This document shows positions 18,363-27,041 of a stretch of 64,000 bases of DNA, in pieces. The DNA is taken from NCBI RefSeq assembly GCF_000349945.1, contig NC_020516.1, positions 2,728,001-2,792,000 of the forward strand, given 5' to 3'. Below the pieces are notes generated by a model. That model ran no database searches and was not told the DNA's origin. It saw only the letters and a list, made by a program, of their open reading frames with translations. The number at the start of each line of letters is the position of its first letter. Within the stretch, counting starts at the first letter, position 1. Source of the stretch: Azoarcus sp. KH32C (GTDB lineage: Bacteria > Pseudomonadota > Gammaproteobacteria > Burkholderiales > Rhodocyclaceae). The position numbers and the translations under genes are program-made.

Positions 18363-18971
18363 TTACTGCAGACCGTTCCGAAGCAAGCCAACGGCGATGC
18401 CTTCGATGGTGAGCGGGTCGGAACGCGTATCGACGACAATCGGCTGAAAGTCGGGATTCGCCGGTAAGAGGCTGATGATCGGCCCGTTCCGGGTGAAGGT
18501 CTTGACGGTCACGTCGTCATTGACGCGAGCAACGACGATCTGGCCGTTCCGCGCCTCGGGGCTGCGATGAACCGCCAGCAAATCTCCATCGAGAATGCCC
18601 GCGTCGCGCATGCTCATGCCCCGCACGCGCAGCAGGTAGTCGGCGCGCGGGGAAAACAGCGCGGGATCGACCTGGTGGCGGCCTTCGACGTGCTCCACCG
18701 CGAGAATGGGGCTACCTGCCGCGACTCGACCGATCAGTGGCAGGCCGAGGCCTTCGGCCAGACGGATACCGCGGGCGCGTCCTTCCTCGAGCAGGATCGC
18801 CCCTTTGGCCGCGAGGGCGCGAAGATGACTCTCCGCCGCGTTCGGGGAACGAAAGCCGAATGCCGTACACACCTCGGCGCGAGTCGGCGGACGGCCCTCC
18901 GATTCGACCGTCTGGCGAATGAATTCAAGGATTTCGGACTGGCGGGCGGTGAGCCCTGGGTCGTGGCTCAT
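18363..18971 (-). CDS. lexA: LexA repressor
   Basis: The SOS master repressor cleaves itself when RecA is activated. It has an N-terminal winged helix (LTARQSEILEFIRQTVESEG, RSPNAAESHLRALAAKG) and a C-terminal S24 peptidase fold. The Ala-Gly cleavage site is in RVAAGSPI, the catalytic Ser in RGMSMRDAGI and the Lys in DVTVKTF. Three ATGs in a row open the frame; the third (18971) sits eight bases from GGAG and the second (18974) five, and either could serve. A perfect SOS box at 18992-19007 covers the promoter, giving autoregulation. Confidence 0.97.
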   Translation of the reverse strand: MSHDPGLTARQSEILEFIRQTVESEGRPPTRAEVCTAFGFRSPNAAESHLRALAAKGAILLEEGRARGIRLAEGLGLPLIGRVAAGSPILAVEHVEGRHQVDPALFSPRADYLLRVRGMSMRDAGILDGDLLAVHRSPEARNGQIVVARVNDDVTVKTFTRNGPIISLLPANPDFQPIVVDTRSDPLTIEGIAVGLLRNGLQ

Positions 18972-18991
18972 CATCATTTCTCCATTTTTAC

Positions 18992-19007
18992 CTGTATTTT
19001 TAAACAG
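18992..19007 (-). promoter_or_regulatory. SOS (LexA) box of lexA
   Basis: CTGT-N8-ACAG with an A/T-only spacer, in the setting TAC-CTGT...ACAG-TTG, lies about 20 bp upstream of the lexA start codons. This is the standard autoregulatory operator. The plus-strand gene bcp starts 118 bp away. Confidence 0.92.
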
Positions 19008-19124
19008 TTGCTCTCAATTGGCAAGCCCGAAAATGAGTTCGAAACGGTATGGCGCAAGAACTGTGACGCGAGTAGAGTTCGCTTCGTGTCTCGGCTAGAA
19101 TCCAACGCACGTCAGGGAGATCAC

Positions 19125-19637
19125 ATGCTGCAGATCGGTGACATTGCTCCAGCGTTTTCATTGCCTGATGCGGACATGGAAACGTTCGACTTGGCCGCCG
19201 AGCGCGGCAAGCATCATGTGGTCCTCTACTTTTACCCCCGCGACAATACGCCGGGATGCACCTTGCAGGCCGCCGACTTCAGTGATCATGAAGAAGAGTT
19301 CGCCCGCCACGATTGCATCGTGATCGGTGTTAGTCCCGACGATTGCCTGACCCACGCCGAGTTTCGTGATCAGCACGGGTTGTCCGTACGTCTCCTTTCG
19401 GACGTCGAGACGGAGGTCTGCCGGCTCTATGATGTCTGGCAGCCCAAGGAAGTCGATGGTGTGAAGAAGATGGGCGTGATGCGGACAACCTTCGTCATCG
19501 ACAAGGAAGGAACAATCCGCCACGCGCTCCGCGACGTTGCGCCCCGCGGCCATGTGGCCGGGGTCTTCGAATTGGTCAGGAATCTGGAAGCAGAGAATAG
19601 AAATGGAAATCGTCAAGAACACCGTCGTAACGCTTAA
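19125..19637 (+). CDS. bcp: Bcp/PrxQ-type peroxiredoxin
   Basis: The 170-residue thiol peroxidase reduces hydroperoxides in the cytoplasm. The peroxidatic Cys is in YPRDNTPGCTLQAADF. The usual resolving Cys five residues later (GCTTEACDF in classical Bcp) is replaced by Ala, so it either acts as a 1-Cys enzyme or uses Cys in HDCIVIGVSPDDC. AGGGAGA precedes ATG 19125, and the long upstream ORF is a shadow of lexA. The 3' end overlaps slyD by 35 bp in another frame, so the two are likely cotranscribed and share the terminator at 20106-20130. Confidence 0.93.
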   Translation: MLQIGDIAPAFSLPDADMETFDLAAERGKHHVVLYFYPRDNTPGCTLQAADFSDHEEEFARHDCIVIGVSPDDCLTHAEFRDQHGLSVRLLSDVETEVCRLYDVWQPKEVDGVKKMGVMRTTFVIDKEGTIRHALRDVAPRGHVAGVFELVRNLEAENRNGNRQEHRRNA

Positions 19638-20082
19638 ATATACGGTCCTCGATCCCGATGGCAACACGATCGACGACGGTCATCAACCGCTCGTTTACCT
19701 CCACGGCGGTTACGACGGCATCTTCCCGATGCTGGAAGAGGCGCTGCACGGCAAGAAAGTCGGCGATCAGCTGAAGGTCAAGCTTCAGCCCGAAGATGCA
19801 TTCGGGGACTACGATGAAGAACTGGTGCTGGTCGAGGATGTCAGTCAGTTCCCGGAGAACATCGAAGTGGGCATGTCGTTTGAGCGCGTGACCGACGACG
19901 GCGAAGAAGACATGCTCTATCGCATCACCGATATCGCCGACGGCAAGGTTGTCGTCGACGGCAACCATCCTCTGGCTGGTACCGCGCTGGTCTTCGACAT
20001 TACCGTCACGGAAGTGCGCAAGGCAACGGCCGAAGAACTGTCGCACGGCCACGTGCACGGTGCTGGCGGACATCATCACTGA
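19603..20082 (+). CDS. slyD: SlyD-like FKBP peptidyl-prolyl isomerase
   Basis: This 159-residue folding catalyst/chaperone has an FKBP domain with an IF (insert-in-flap) region. It opens MEIVKNTVVTLKYTVLDPDG, and LVYLHGGYDGIFPMLEEALHG is typical. The C-terminus ends HGHVHGAGGHHH, a metal-binding tail as in SlyD, suggesting Ni or Zn handling. The start at 19603 lies inside the end of bcp; the preceding GGAAGCAGAGAATAG has a plausible ribosome site. A strong terminator follows. Confidence 0.93.
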   Translation: MEIVKNTVVTLKYTVLDPDGNTIDDGHQPLVYLHGGYDGIFPMLEEALHGKKVGDQLKVKLQPEDAFGDYDEELVLVEDVSQFPENIEVGMSFERVTDDGEEDMLYRITDIADGKVVVDGNHPLAGTALVFDITVTEVRKATAEELSHGHVHGAGGHHH

Positions 20083-20105
20083 TCGGTCCGATCGATCGGT
20101 GAACG

Positions 20106-20130
20106 GGGCCGCGCAAGCGGCCCTTTTTTT
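20106..20130 (+). terminator. Rho-independent terminator after slyD
   Basis: GGGCCGC / GCGGCCC stem, GCAA tetraloop, then seven T. It separates bcp-slyD from the ABC ATPase gene that starts 22 bp later. Confidence 0.92.
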
Positions 20131-20151
20131 GACCTATTCCTCCTCGTGCCC

Positions 20152-22221
20152 ATGACCGCTCTATCAGCGTCCGCTCCTTCCGCAACCGCAGATCGTCAAG
20201 CTGCCGGAACGGTCCTTGTCGAAGTCGAGGAGCTTCGGGTCAGGATCGGGGCAGGGGACTTGCCGGTCCGTCCCGTCGACGGCGTCGGATTTTCGATCGC
20301 AGCAGGCGAAACCTTCGCCTTGCTTGGAGAGTCGGGCTGCGGCAAGTCGATGACGGCCCTCGCGCTTCTCAGGCTTCTTCCCGACGGCGGCCGGGTGGAC
20401 GGGGGACGGGTCCGGTTTGGCGGCGTCGAGTTGCTGGCGCAAACCGAGGCGCAGATGCGTGACGTGCGCGGCAGGCGAATCGGGATGATCTTCCAGGAGC
20501 CGTCGACAAGCCTCAATCCTGTGATGACTGTGATGGCCCAGATCGGCGAAGTGCTGGACCGCCATCGCGGCCTGCACGGAGCCGCGGCCAGGCTCGAGGC
20601 GCTCCGCCTGCTGGAATCGGTCGGGATTCCAGACGCGGAACGGCGCCTCGACGATTACCCATTTCAGTTTTCCGGCGGCATGAAGCAGCGGGTGATGATT
20701 GCGATGGCGCTCGCAGGCGAGCCGGAACTCCTGATCGCCGATGAACCGACGACGGCGTTGGACGTGACGATCCAGGCGCAGGTGCTCGATCTGCTTGCGA
20801 AGCTCCAGGCGGAGCGCGGCATGGGGATGCTCCTGATCACGCACGATCTTGGTGTCGTCGCAAAAATGGCGCATCGCATCGGTGTCATGTACGCGGGCGA
20901 ACTCGTTGAGACCGCGAGTCGTTCGGACTTCTTTCGGCGTCCGCTTCATCCCTATTCGCGGAAGCTGTTCGCCGCACTGCCGACCGAAGGACAACGTGGC
21001 CACCGGCTGTCGGCCCTGCCTGGTCACGTTCCGCCACTCGACCGTGGATTTGTCGGATGTCGATTCGCGGACCGCTGCCCCCAGGTATTCGAGCGCTGCC
21101 ATGGTGAAGCTCCGGCCTGGCACCAGCTTGAAGCGCAGGAGGTGCGTTGCCATCTCTACGAGCCAGGTTCGGAACGTGACGCGGACGTACCGACGGGGGC
21201 ATCCTCCGCACGCTTCGACGAGGCCGCTTCCGGCTCACGTCCCGTGCTCGACGTGCGTCAGCTGAAGGTCCACTTTCCCGTGCGCAAGGGCTTGTTGAAA
21301 CGCGAGGTTGCGAGCATCAAGGCCGTGGATGGGATCAGTCTGCAAGTGATGCCCGGGCGTACGCTGGCACTCGTGGGGGAGTCGGGTTGCGGCAAGACCA
21401 CCGCCGGCAAGGCGATCCTGAAACTGATTGCTCCGACCGATGGCGAAGTGCTGTTGGACGGGAAGCGCTTGGCCGAACTATCGGGCTCGGCCTTGCGGGA
21501 GGCTCGGCGGGAGTTCCAGATGATCTTCCAGGACCCGTTCGCCTCGCTGAATCCACGAATGCGTGTGGGCGAGATCATTGAAGAGGGTATGGTAGCGCTC
21601 GGCGTCGAACGCGATGCGCAATCGCGGACGCGGCGCGTCGAGTCACTGTTGCAACGTGTGGGTCTGCGCTCCGAAATGAAGCTGCGCTATCCGCACGAAT
21701 TTTCCGGCGGTCAGCGGCAGCGCATCGCCATCGCCCGCGCCCTGGCCGTGTCGCCGAAGCTCATCATCTGCGACGAACCGACCAGCGCGTTGGATGTGTC
21801 GGTTCAGGCGCAGATCCTGAACCTGATGCGGGACCTGCAGAGCGAATTGGGCCTCGCCTACCTGTTCATCACCCACAACCTCGGCGTGGTGAGCTGGCTC
21901 GCTCACGATGTCGCGGTGATGTATCTGGGCCGCATCGTGGAGCGTGGTCCGGTCGATGCGGTCCTCGGGGCCCCGGCGCATCCCTACACGAGTGCGCTGC
22001 TCGCTGCCGTGCCGAATATCGAGCGTGACCAGCCGATTACAGCATCTGGCGCTTCGCGCACGGGGGGCGGGGCCGAAGACCTTCCGTCACCCCTCAGGCC
22101 GCCGGCCGGTTGCCATTTTAATCCGCGCTGCCCGCGCGCAACCGATATCTGCCGCAAGCAGTATCCGGACGAAACGCAACACGGGCCGGGGCGCGTGGTG
22201 CGTTGTCACTGGCCTGAGTAG
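20152..22221 (+). CDS. Duplicated oligopeptide-type ABC ATPase (DppD-DppF / YejF-like fusion)
   Basis: The 689-residue protein has two complete ABC cassettes. Cassette 1 has Walker A GESGCGKSMT, signature FSGGMKQRV and Walker B LLIADEPTTALD, then a Cys-containing oligo_HPY tail (CRFADRCPQVFERC). Cassette 2 has GESGCGKTT, FSGGQRQRIA, LIICDEPTSALD and a second tail (CHFNPRCPRATDIC). This layout drives peptide or microcin-C-type importers. The permease and binding-protein genes are not beside it: slyD is upstream and mltD convergent. The start is ATG 20152; a GTG six bases upstream is less likely. Confidence 0.93.
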   Translation: MTALSASAPSATADRQAAGTVLVEVEELRVRIGAGDLPVRPVDGVGFSIAAGETFALLGESGCGKSMTALALLRLLPDGGRVDGGRVRFGGVELLAQTEAQMRDVRGRRIGMIFQEPSTSLNPVMTVMAQIGEVLDRHRGLHGAAARLEALRLLESVGIPDAERRLDDYPFQFSGGMKQRVMIAMALAGEPELLIADEPTTALDVTIQAQVLDLLAKLQAERGMGMLLITHDLGVVAKMAHRIGVMYAGELVETASRSDFFRRPLHPYSRKLFAALPTEGQRGHRLSALPGHVPPLDRGFVGCRFADRCPQVFERCHGEAPAWHQLEAQEVRCHLYEPGSERDADVPTGASSARFDEAASGSRPVLDVRQLKVHFPVRKGLLKREVASIKAVDGISLQVMPGRTLALVGESGCGKTTAGKAILKLIAPTDGEVLLDGKRLAELSGSALREARREFQMIFQDPFASLNPRMRVGEIIEEGMVALGVERDAQSRTRRVESLLQRVGLRSEMKLRYPHEFSGGQRQRIAIARALAVSPKLIICDEPTSALDVSVQAQILNLMRDLQSELGLAYLFITHNLGVVSWLAHDVAVMYLGRIVERGPVDAVLGAPAHPYTSALLAAVPNIERDQPITASGASRTGGGAEDLPSPLRPPAGCHFNPRCPRATDICRKQYPDETQHGPGRVVRCHWPE

Positions 22222-22223
22222 GC

Positions 22224-22242
22224 GGAGCGCGATCAGCGCTCC
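22224..22242. terminator. Hairpin between convergent ABC ATPase and mltD genes
   Basis: GGAGCGC / GCGCTCC with a five-base loop fills the 27-bp gap between the two stop codons. There is no clear U-tract on either strand, so termination is plausible but unproven. Confidence 0.4.
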
Positions 22243-22248
22243 CGGCTG

Positions 22249-23760
22249 TTAATGCTTGGTCTTCTTTTGCGGCTGGGGTGACTGCTTACCGCCCTTCGCG
22301 GCCTTCGGCGCGGCGGCGGCATGAGACCCGCTTTTCGCAGTGGACGCGGCCTTGCCGTTTGCGGCGTGAGCTGTCGAGTGCTTCGAAGTCTCGGCCTTGC
22401 CGGGTTTCTTGGTACTCGCGCCCTTGGCCCCGCCCTTCGCGGGTTTCTCCGGTGCCGGCGGGGGAAGGGTGCTGCGATCGGTTGCCATCGCTCGCGGGAT
22501 GAGGCGTGCTGCGGCGAGGGCTCCAGCAGCCTCGACGCCCTCCGGGACGAGGAGCGTATAGCCGGCGCTGACGCGGCTCCGGGCATCGAGGCCATTGATT
22601 TGCTGCAGCTCACCCAGAGAAAGCCCAGCATTTCGCGCGACGGACGCCAACGTTTCGCCGCGCTGCAGTTCGTGCGTACGCCACTTCTTGCCTGAAGCTT
22701 CGTGTTCGGCGAGGCGCAACTGGAATCTTTCTGCACGATCGACCGGAATCACGAGACGCTCGGCCTGGGCGATCGCCGGGCGATTGTGGCTCGGGTTGAG
22801 CGCCATGAATTCGTCGAGCGGCATCTCCGCGTACTTGGCCGCGGTCGCCAGATCGATCCCTCCCGGGGTTTCGATGCGCACGAAATGCTGGGTATTCGGG
22901 ACGTAGGGCAGCTCGAAGTGGAACAGCTCCGGGCGCGCAACGATGTTCTTGAGGGCCTGCAGCTTGGGCACGTAGTTGCGCGTTTCTTCGGGCATTCGCA
23001 GGCTGGTGTAGTCCGTCGGCAGACCTTCGTTCTGGTTGCGCTGCACGGCCCGCGCCACGGCGCCTTCGCCCCAGTTGTACGAGGCCAGCGCGAGATGCCA
23101 GTCGCCGTGCATTTCGTAGATGGTCTGCAGGTAATCGAGCGCCGCATTGGTCGAGGCGACCACGTCGCGCCGCTCGTCGACCCACTTGTCCTGCACGAGG
23201 TTGTAGTTGCGCCCCGTAGACGGGATGAACTGCCACAGCCCCGACGCCTTCGCGCGCGAGTAGGCCATCGGGTTGTAACTGCTTTCCACCATCGGTAGCA
23301 GCGCCAGTTCGGTGGGAAGGCCGCGCCGTTCGAGTTCGGCAACGATGTAGTAGAGATAGCGGCCGCCCCGTTCGAACACCTTCTTGAGGAAGCCCGGACG
23401 GTTCAGGTAGAAGGCTTGCTGCTCGGCGACCAGGTCGGTATCGAGGTCGGTCATACCGAAGCCTCGCCGGATGCGGTCCCAGATGTCGTTCGCTTCGCGG
23501 GTGAGGTCCAGGGTGAGGACGCGGGGCGTCGGATCGCGCAGTTCCAGCGCTTGGTACTGGGAGGCGGAGATGCCTTCGGCGCTACGGGAGGCGGACGGTA
23601 GCCGCAAGCCGCCAATTTCCTGAGATGTCGATATTTCAGGGGACGGGGCGAGGGGCGTCGGCTCAAGCGCCTGATCATCATCGGCGTGCGCCAATGAAGT
23701 GAATTGGGCAAGCGCCGAGAGAATCATCATCAACAGGAATCGTGCGAGAGATCCCGACAT
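22249..23760 (-). CDS. mltD: MltD-like lytic murein transglycosylase with LysM
   Basis: The 503-residue envelope enzyme cleaves peptidoglycan to 1,6-anhydro muropeptides. A signal peptide (SLARFLLMMILSALAQFTSLAHA) is followed by an SLT domain with the catalytic Glu in LLPMVESSYNPMAYSRAKAS, GLWQFIPSTGRNYNL and ALASYNWGEGAV. One LysM (THELQRGETLASVARNAGLS) follows. The C-terminus is Ala/Lys/Pro-rich low complexity and very basic. ATG 23760 puts the signal peptide at the N-terminus; a longer frame to 23868 is not supported. E. coli MltD carries more than one LysM; one is clear here. Confidence 0.92.
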   Translation of the reverse strand: MSGSLARFLLMMILSALAQFTSLAHADDDQALEPTPLAPSPEISTSQEIGGLRLPSASRSAEGISASQYQALELRDPTPRVLTLDLTREANDIWDRIRRGFGMTDLDTDLVAEQQAFYLNRPGFLKKVFERGGRYLYYIVAELERRGLPTELALLPMVESSYNPMAYSRAKASGLWQFIPSTGRNYNLVQDKWVDERRDVVASTNAALDYLQTIYEMHGDWHLALASYNWGEGAVARAVQRNQNEGLPTDYTSLRMPEETRNYVPKLQALKNIVARPELFHFELPYVPNTQHFVRIETPGGIDLATAAKYAEMPLDEFMALNPSHNRPAIAQAERLVIPVDRAERFQLRLAEHEASGKKWRTHELQRGETLASVARNAGLSLGELQQINGLDARSRVSAGYTLLVPEGVEAAGALAAARLIPRAMATDRSTLPPPAPEKPAKGGAKGASTKKPGKAETSKHSTAHAANGKAASTAKSGSHAAAAPKAAKGGKQSPQPQKKTKH

Positions 23761-23994
23761 GAATCCGGTGCTCGTTCGAGAAAAGACGTGGACTCTATGG
23801 CAGGCGGGGGGGAGCGTCAAACCCGATTTGCAGGTCTTCGCAAAGTCCTGCGTCTCTTGCCCGCGCAAACCATCGGCATGCTTCGTCGTCGTTCATTTCC
23901 ATAGACGTTCAAAACGAACGGAAATTCGCGACACCGGGAGACTAAGTTGATAGGATTGCGGGGTTTTGATCAACGGGTTAGCGTTGCGCCGCCG

Positions 23995-24963
23995 ATGAAG
24001 GCTCTGATCATCGAAGATACCGTCACGAGTGCCACCCTGGTCTGCCATTCGCTCGGCAGGATGGGGCTGGAGACCGTGCACGCGCGCGACGGACTGGCGG
24101 GGATCGAATCCTTCAAGCGGGAACGGCCTGATCTTGTACTGCTCGACATCGTAATGCCCGGCATGGACGGGTTCGAGGTCGCGCAGCGGATCCGTCAGCT
24201 CGAGAAGGATGGTGAATGGACACCCATCATCTTCCTTTCGGCCCGGACGAGTGACGAAGACCTCGAGCGCGGCATCGCCGTGGGCGGCGACGACTATCTG
24301 GCCAAGCCGGTTTCCGAGGCGGTACTGAAGGCCAAGGTCCGAGCCATGCAGCGGATTGCGCAGATGCGGTACTCGCTGCTGGTGCTGACCAGGAAGCTGG
24401 ACGAGGCCAATCGCGAACTCACTCGCATCTCCTCGTTCGACGGACTGACGGGGATCGCGAACCGGCGCACTTTCGATTCGACGCTGCTGCGCGAATGGCG
24501 TCGCAGCGCACGTGTCGGTTCGCCGCTGTCGCTGCTCGTCATCGATGTCGATTGTTTCAAGCAGTTTAACGACGCATACGGACATCAGGTCGGCGACGAG
24601 TGCCTGAAGGCAGTCGCGCGCTCGCTGTCCTGCAGCACCCGGCGCCCGGCCGATCTCGTTGCCCGCTATGGCGGCGAGGAATTCGCCGCGGTCCTTCCCG
24701 ATACCGATCAGGAGGGCGCTGAAAGCGTCGCGGAGGCGATGCGCAGGAGTATCGAGGAACTCGCAATCACGCATCGCCATTCTTCCGCGGCGCCCGTCGT
24801 CACGATCAGTGTCGGCATCGCGACGACGACGCCTGATCGCGCCGACGACGGTGGTTTCGTGAGCCTGCTCAAGTGCGCTGACCAAGCGCTTTACGGTGCG
24901 AAGCGCAATGGCCGCAACCGGTGGAATGCCACCGTCTGCGGCGACCTCGTGACGCCGGCCTAG
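23995..24963 (+). CDS. Response regulator with GGDEF output (PleD/WspR-like)
   Basis: The protein is about 322 residues. The N-terminal receiver has the phosphoacceptor Asp in LVLLDIVMPGMDG, acidic pocket IIED and Lys in DDYLAKPVSE. After a short helix comes a GGDEF domain with ARYGGEEF and the I-site RPAD five residues before it. It should make c-di-GMP when phosphorylated. No cognate histidine kinase is adjacent. ATG 23995 starts the receiver cleanly (MKALIIEDTVTSA); a TTG start at 23947 is improbable. Confidence 0.93.
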   Translation: MKALIIEDTVTSATLVCHSLGRMGLETVHARDGLAGIESFKRERPDLVLLDIVMPGMDGFEVAQRIRQLEKDGEWTPIIFLSARTSDEDLERGIAVGGDDYLAKPVSEAVLKAKVRAMQRIAQMRYSLLVLTRKLDEANRELTRISSFDGLTGIANRRTFDSTLLREWRRSARVGSPLSLLVIDVDCFKQFNDAYGHQVGDECLKAVARSLSCSTRRPADLVARYGGEEFAAVLPDTDQEGAESVAEAMRRSIEELAITHRHSSAAPVVTISVGIATTTPDRADDGGFVSLLKCADQALYGAKRNGRNRWNATVCGDLVTPA

Positions 24964-24996
24964 CCGTTTCCTCGGCCTGACGCGCTTTGCCGATGC

Positions 24997-25788
24997 TCAG
25001 AACACATCCTTCCATGCCCGAAGGGCAGCGAAGCATTCGCCGGCGTTGTGCGGTCGGGTGCCGGCATGCGCGCTAACGGCCCGCAGGACCCCGTCGACAT
25101 GCGTCCGCAGGAAGGGGTTGATCTCGCGCTCGCGTTCGATCGTCGTCGGCAGCGTGGGGCGGCCGGCAGCGCGCAGAAGCTCGCATTCCTTCCGGACGCG
25201 CTCGCGTTCGGCATTCTCGGGCTCCGACTGCCGGGCAAAATCGAGGTTGGCGAGCGTGTATTCGTGCGCGCAGTACACACGGGTTTCTCCAGGAAGGCGT
25301 GCAAGTCGTTGCAGCGACTCATGGAGTTGGGAGGCCGTGCCGCCGAGCAGGCGCCCGCAGCCGCCGCTGAACAGCGTATCACCCGGAAACAGGATCCACG
25401 GTGCGAGATAGGCAATATGCGTGGCGGTGTGCCCAGGAACTTCGAGCACATCGAAGCGGATGTCGAGGGCTTCGAGGGCGATCTGGTCGCCCTCGCGCAC
25501 AGGGTGCGTAACAAAGGGAATATTCCCGTCTGCGGGCCCGTATACGGCCGGAGCGTGCCGTTGCACCAGCTCAGCAACGCCCCCAATGTGGTCGGCATGA
25601 TGGTGGGTGATCAGGATCGCGTCGAGACGCAGCCCATGCTGGCGCAGGGCAGCGTCGACGACGTCGGCATCGCCGGGATCGACGACCGCTGCGGCGCCAT
25701 CGCGGCGCAGCAGCCAGATGTAGTTATCGCGGAATGCGGGAAGAGGGATAATGTCGCAGCTGCGGATTTTGGGGTGCTGATTTTTCAT
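24997..25788 (-). CDS. gloB: Hydroxyacylglutathione hydrolase (glyoxalase II)
   Basis: The 263-residue metallo-beta-lactamase-fold enzyme hydrolyses S-lactoylglutathione to lactate in methylglyoxal detoxification. Metal site: ITHHHADHIGG, VPGHTATH, FPGDTLFSGGCGR, YCAHEYTLANL. The start at 25788 (MKNQHPKIRSCDIIPLPAF) has GAGGA a few bases upstream. The ATG lies within CATG, overlapping the ATG of the divergent methyltransferase by two bases, so each ribosome site lies inside the other gene's coding sequence. The gloB-yafS-rnhA-dnaQ order matches E. coli. Confidence 0.96.
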   Translation of the reverse strand: MKNQHPKIRSCDIIPLPAFRDNYIWLLRRDGAAAVVDPGDADVVDAALRQHGLRLDAILITHHHADHIGGVAELVQRHAPAVYGPADGNIPFVTHPVREGDQIALEALDIRFDVLEVPGHTATHIAYLAPWILFPGDTLFSGGCGRLLGGTASQLHESLQRLARLPGETRVYCAHEYTLANLDFARQSEPENAERERVRKECELLRAAGRPTLPTTIEREREINPFLRTHVDGVLRAVSAHAGTRPHNAGECFAALRAWKDVF

Positions 25789-26524
25789 GACCATCCTCAG
25801 TCTTTCTGACTGGCTTGAATGCCCGCAGGGACAATACCTGCTGCAGTGGGAGCAAGCCAAGTTCGATTTGATGGTATCCGACATCTTCGGCTACAACGCG
25901 GTCCAGATCGGCTTGCCGCAGCACGACTTTTTGCGCAGCAACCGGATCCCGTTCAGGTTGGCGTGCGCGCAGTCCGGTCGGTGCGGCATCATCGCGGACC
26001 CCGATGCGCTACCGTTCGCTACGGCGAGTGTCGATCTCGTGCTACTGCCCCACGTCCTCGAATTTTCGCAGAGGCCTCACCACGTGCTGCGCGAGGTCGA
26101 GCGGGTGCTGGTTCCCGAGGGCAGCGTCATCATCAGCGGATTCAATCCCTTCAGCCTTTGGGGACTGCGTCGGCTGATTGCACGCGGACGAGGGCATTTC
26201 CCGTGGTGCGGACAGTATCTGTCCGTCCGGCGCGCGAAGGATTGGCTGGCGCTGCTCGGATTCGAGACGCAGGGCGGTAGCTTCGGCTGCTACGCGCCAC
26301 CGTTCACTCATGCGACCTCGCTCGAGCAGTGGCGGTTCATGGACAAAGCAGGGGATCGTTGGTGGCCGATCTGCGGCGGTGCCTACATCCTTCAAGGGAT
26401 CAAGCGGGTGCAGGGCATGCGGCTGATCACCCCGAACTGGCGCGACAGTCGCGCCACGACCAAGCGGCTTTCGCCGGTTGCCCAGCGCGGCCGCGAAGTG
26501 CACGGTATACAAAAGACGGAATAG
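25787..26524 (+). CDS. YafS-like SAM-dependent methyltransferase
   Basis: The 245-residue class I methyltransferase has an unknown substrate. N-terminal LSLSDWLECPQGQYLLQWEQ is the YafS-type lead. The SAM core is short: a degenerate motif I around CGIIADPDALPFATASVDLVLLPHVLEF, then HHVLREVERVLVPEGSVIISGFNP. It is divergent from gloB, with start codons overlapping by two bases, and 12 bp upstream of rnhA. A GGGGTG element about 12 bases before ATG is the only visible ribosome site. A start at internal Met29 would delete the conserved lead. Confidence 0.88.
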   Translation: MTILSLSDWLECPQGQYLLQWEQAKFDLMVSDIFGYNAVQIGLPQHDFLRSNRIPFRLACAQSGRCGIIADPDALPFATASVDLVLLPHVLEFSQRPHHVLREVERVLVPEGSVIISGFNPFSLWGLRRLIARGRGHFPWCGQYLSVRRAKDWLALLGFETQGGSFGCYAPPFTHATSLEQWRFMDKAGDRWWPICGGAYILQGIKRVQGMRLITPNWRDSRATTKRLSPVAQRGREVHGIQKTE

Positions 26525-26536
26525 CGGAACAGCTCA

Positions 26537-27004
26537 ATGGAAGAACAGGAAAAGGTAGAGATATTCACCGACGGTGCGTGCAGCGGCAATCCGGGCCCGG
26601 GCGGTTGGGGGGCAATCCTGCGCAGCGGACCGCACGAGAAGGAGATCTGGGGCGGCGAGCCGCAGACGACGAACAACCGCATGGAACTCCTTGCGGTGAT
26701 CCGTGCGCTCGAACTGCTCAAGCGTCCGGTTGCAGCGCGCGTGCATACCGATAGCCAGTACGTGCAGAAAGGGATCTCCGAGTGGATCCACGGCTGGAAA
26801 GCCCGCGGCTGGAAGACGGCGGCACGCGAGCCGGTCAAGAATGCCGACCTCTGGCGTGAACTCGACGCCGCCGCGAGCCGCCACAAGGTGTCGTGGATCT
26901 GGGTACGAGGCCATGCAGGGCACGTCGAGAACGAGCGCGCGGATGCACTGGCGCGCCGAGGTGTCGAAGCGGTGCGCGCCCGTGGCGCGGCAGTCCATGG
27001 GTGA
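26537..27004 (+). CDS. rnhA: Ribonuclease HI
   Basis: The 155-residue enzyme cleaves RNA in RNA-DNA hybrids. The catalytic acidic residues are visible in IFTDGACSGNPGPGGWG (Asp), TTNNRMELLAVIRAL (Glu), VHTDSQYVQKGI (Asp) and HVENERADALARRG (Asp); the basic handle and the VRGHAGH loop are present. It lies between the YafS-like gene and dnaQ on the same strand, the conserved E. coli neighbourhood. Confidence 0.97.
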   Translation: MEEQEKVEIFTDGACSGNPGPGGWGAILRSGPHEKEIWGGEPQTTNNRMELLAVIRALELLKRPVAARVHTDSQYVQKGISEWIHGWKARGWKTAAREPVKNADLWRELDAAASRHKVSWIWVRGHAGHVENERADALARRGVEAVRARGAAVHG

Positions 27005-27041
27005 GGGCCGCAAGGCCTGAATCGTCAGAAAGGAATTTCCA

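Noticed and set aside
23962..23981. TTGATCAACGGGTTA as an FNR box upstream of the receiver-GGDEF gene
   Set aside because: Only one half-site fits and it lies too close to the start codon for a class II promoter.
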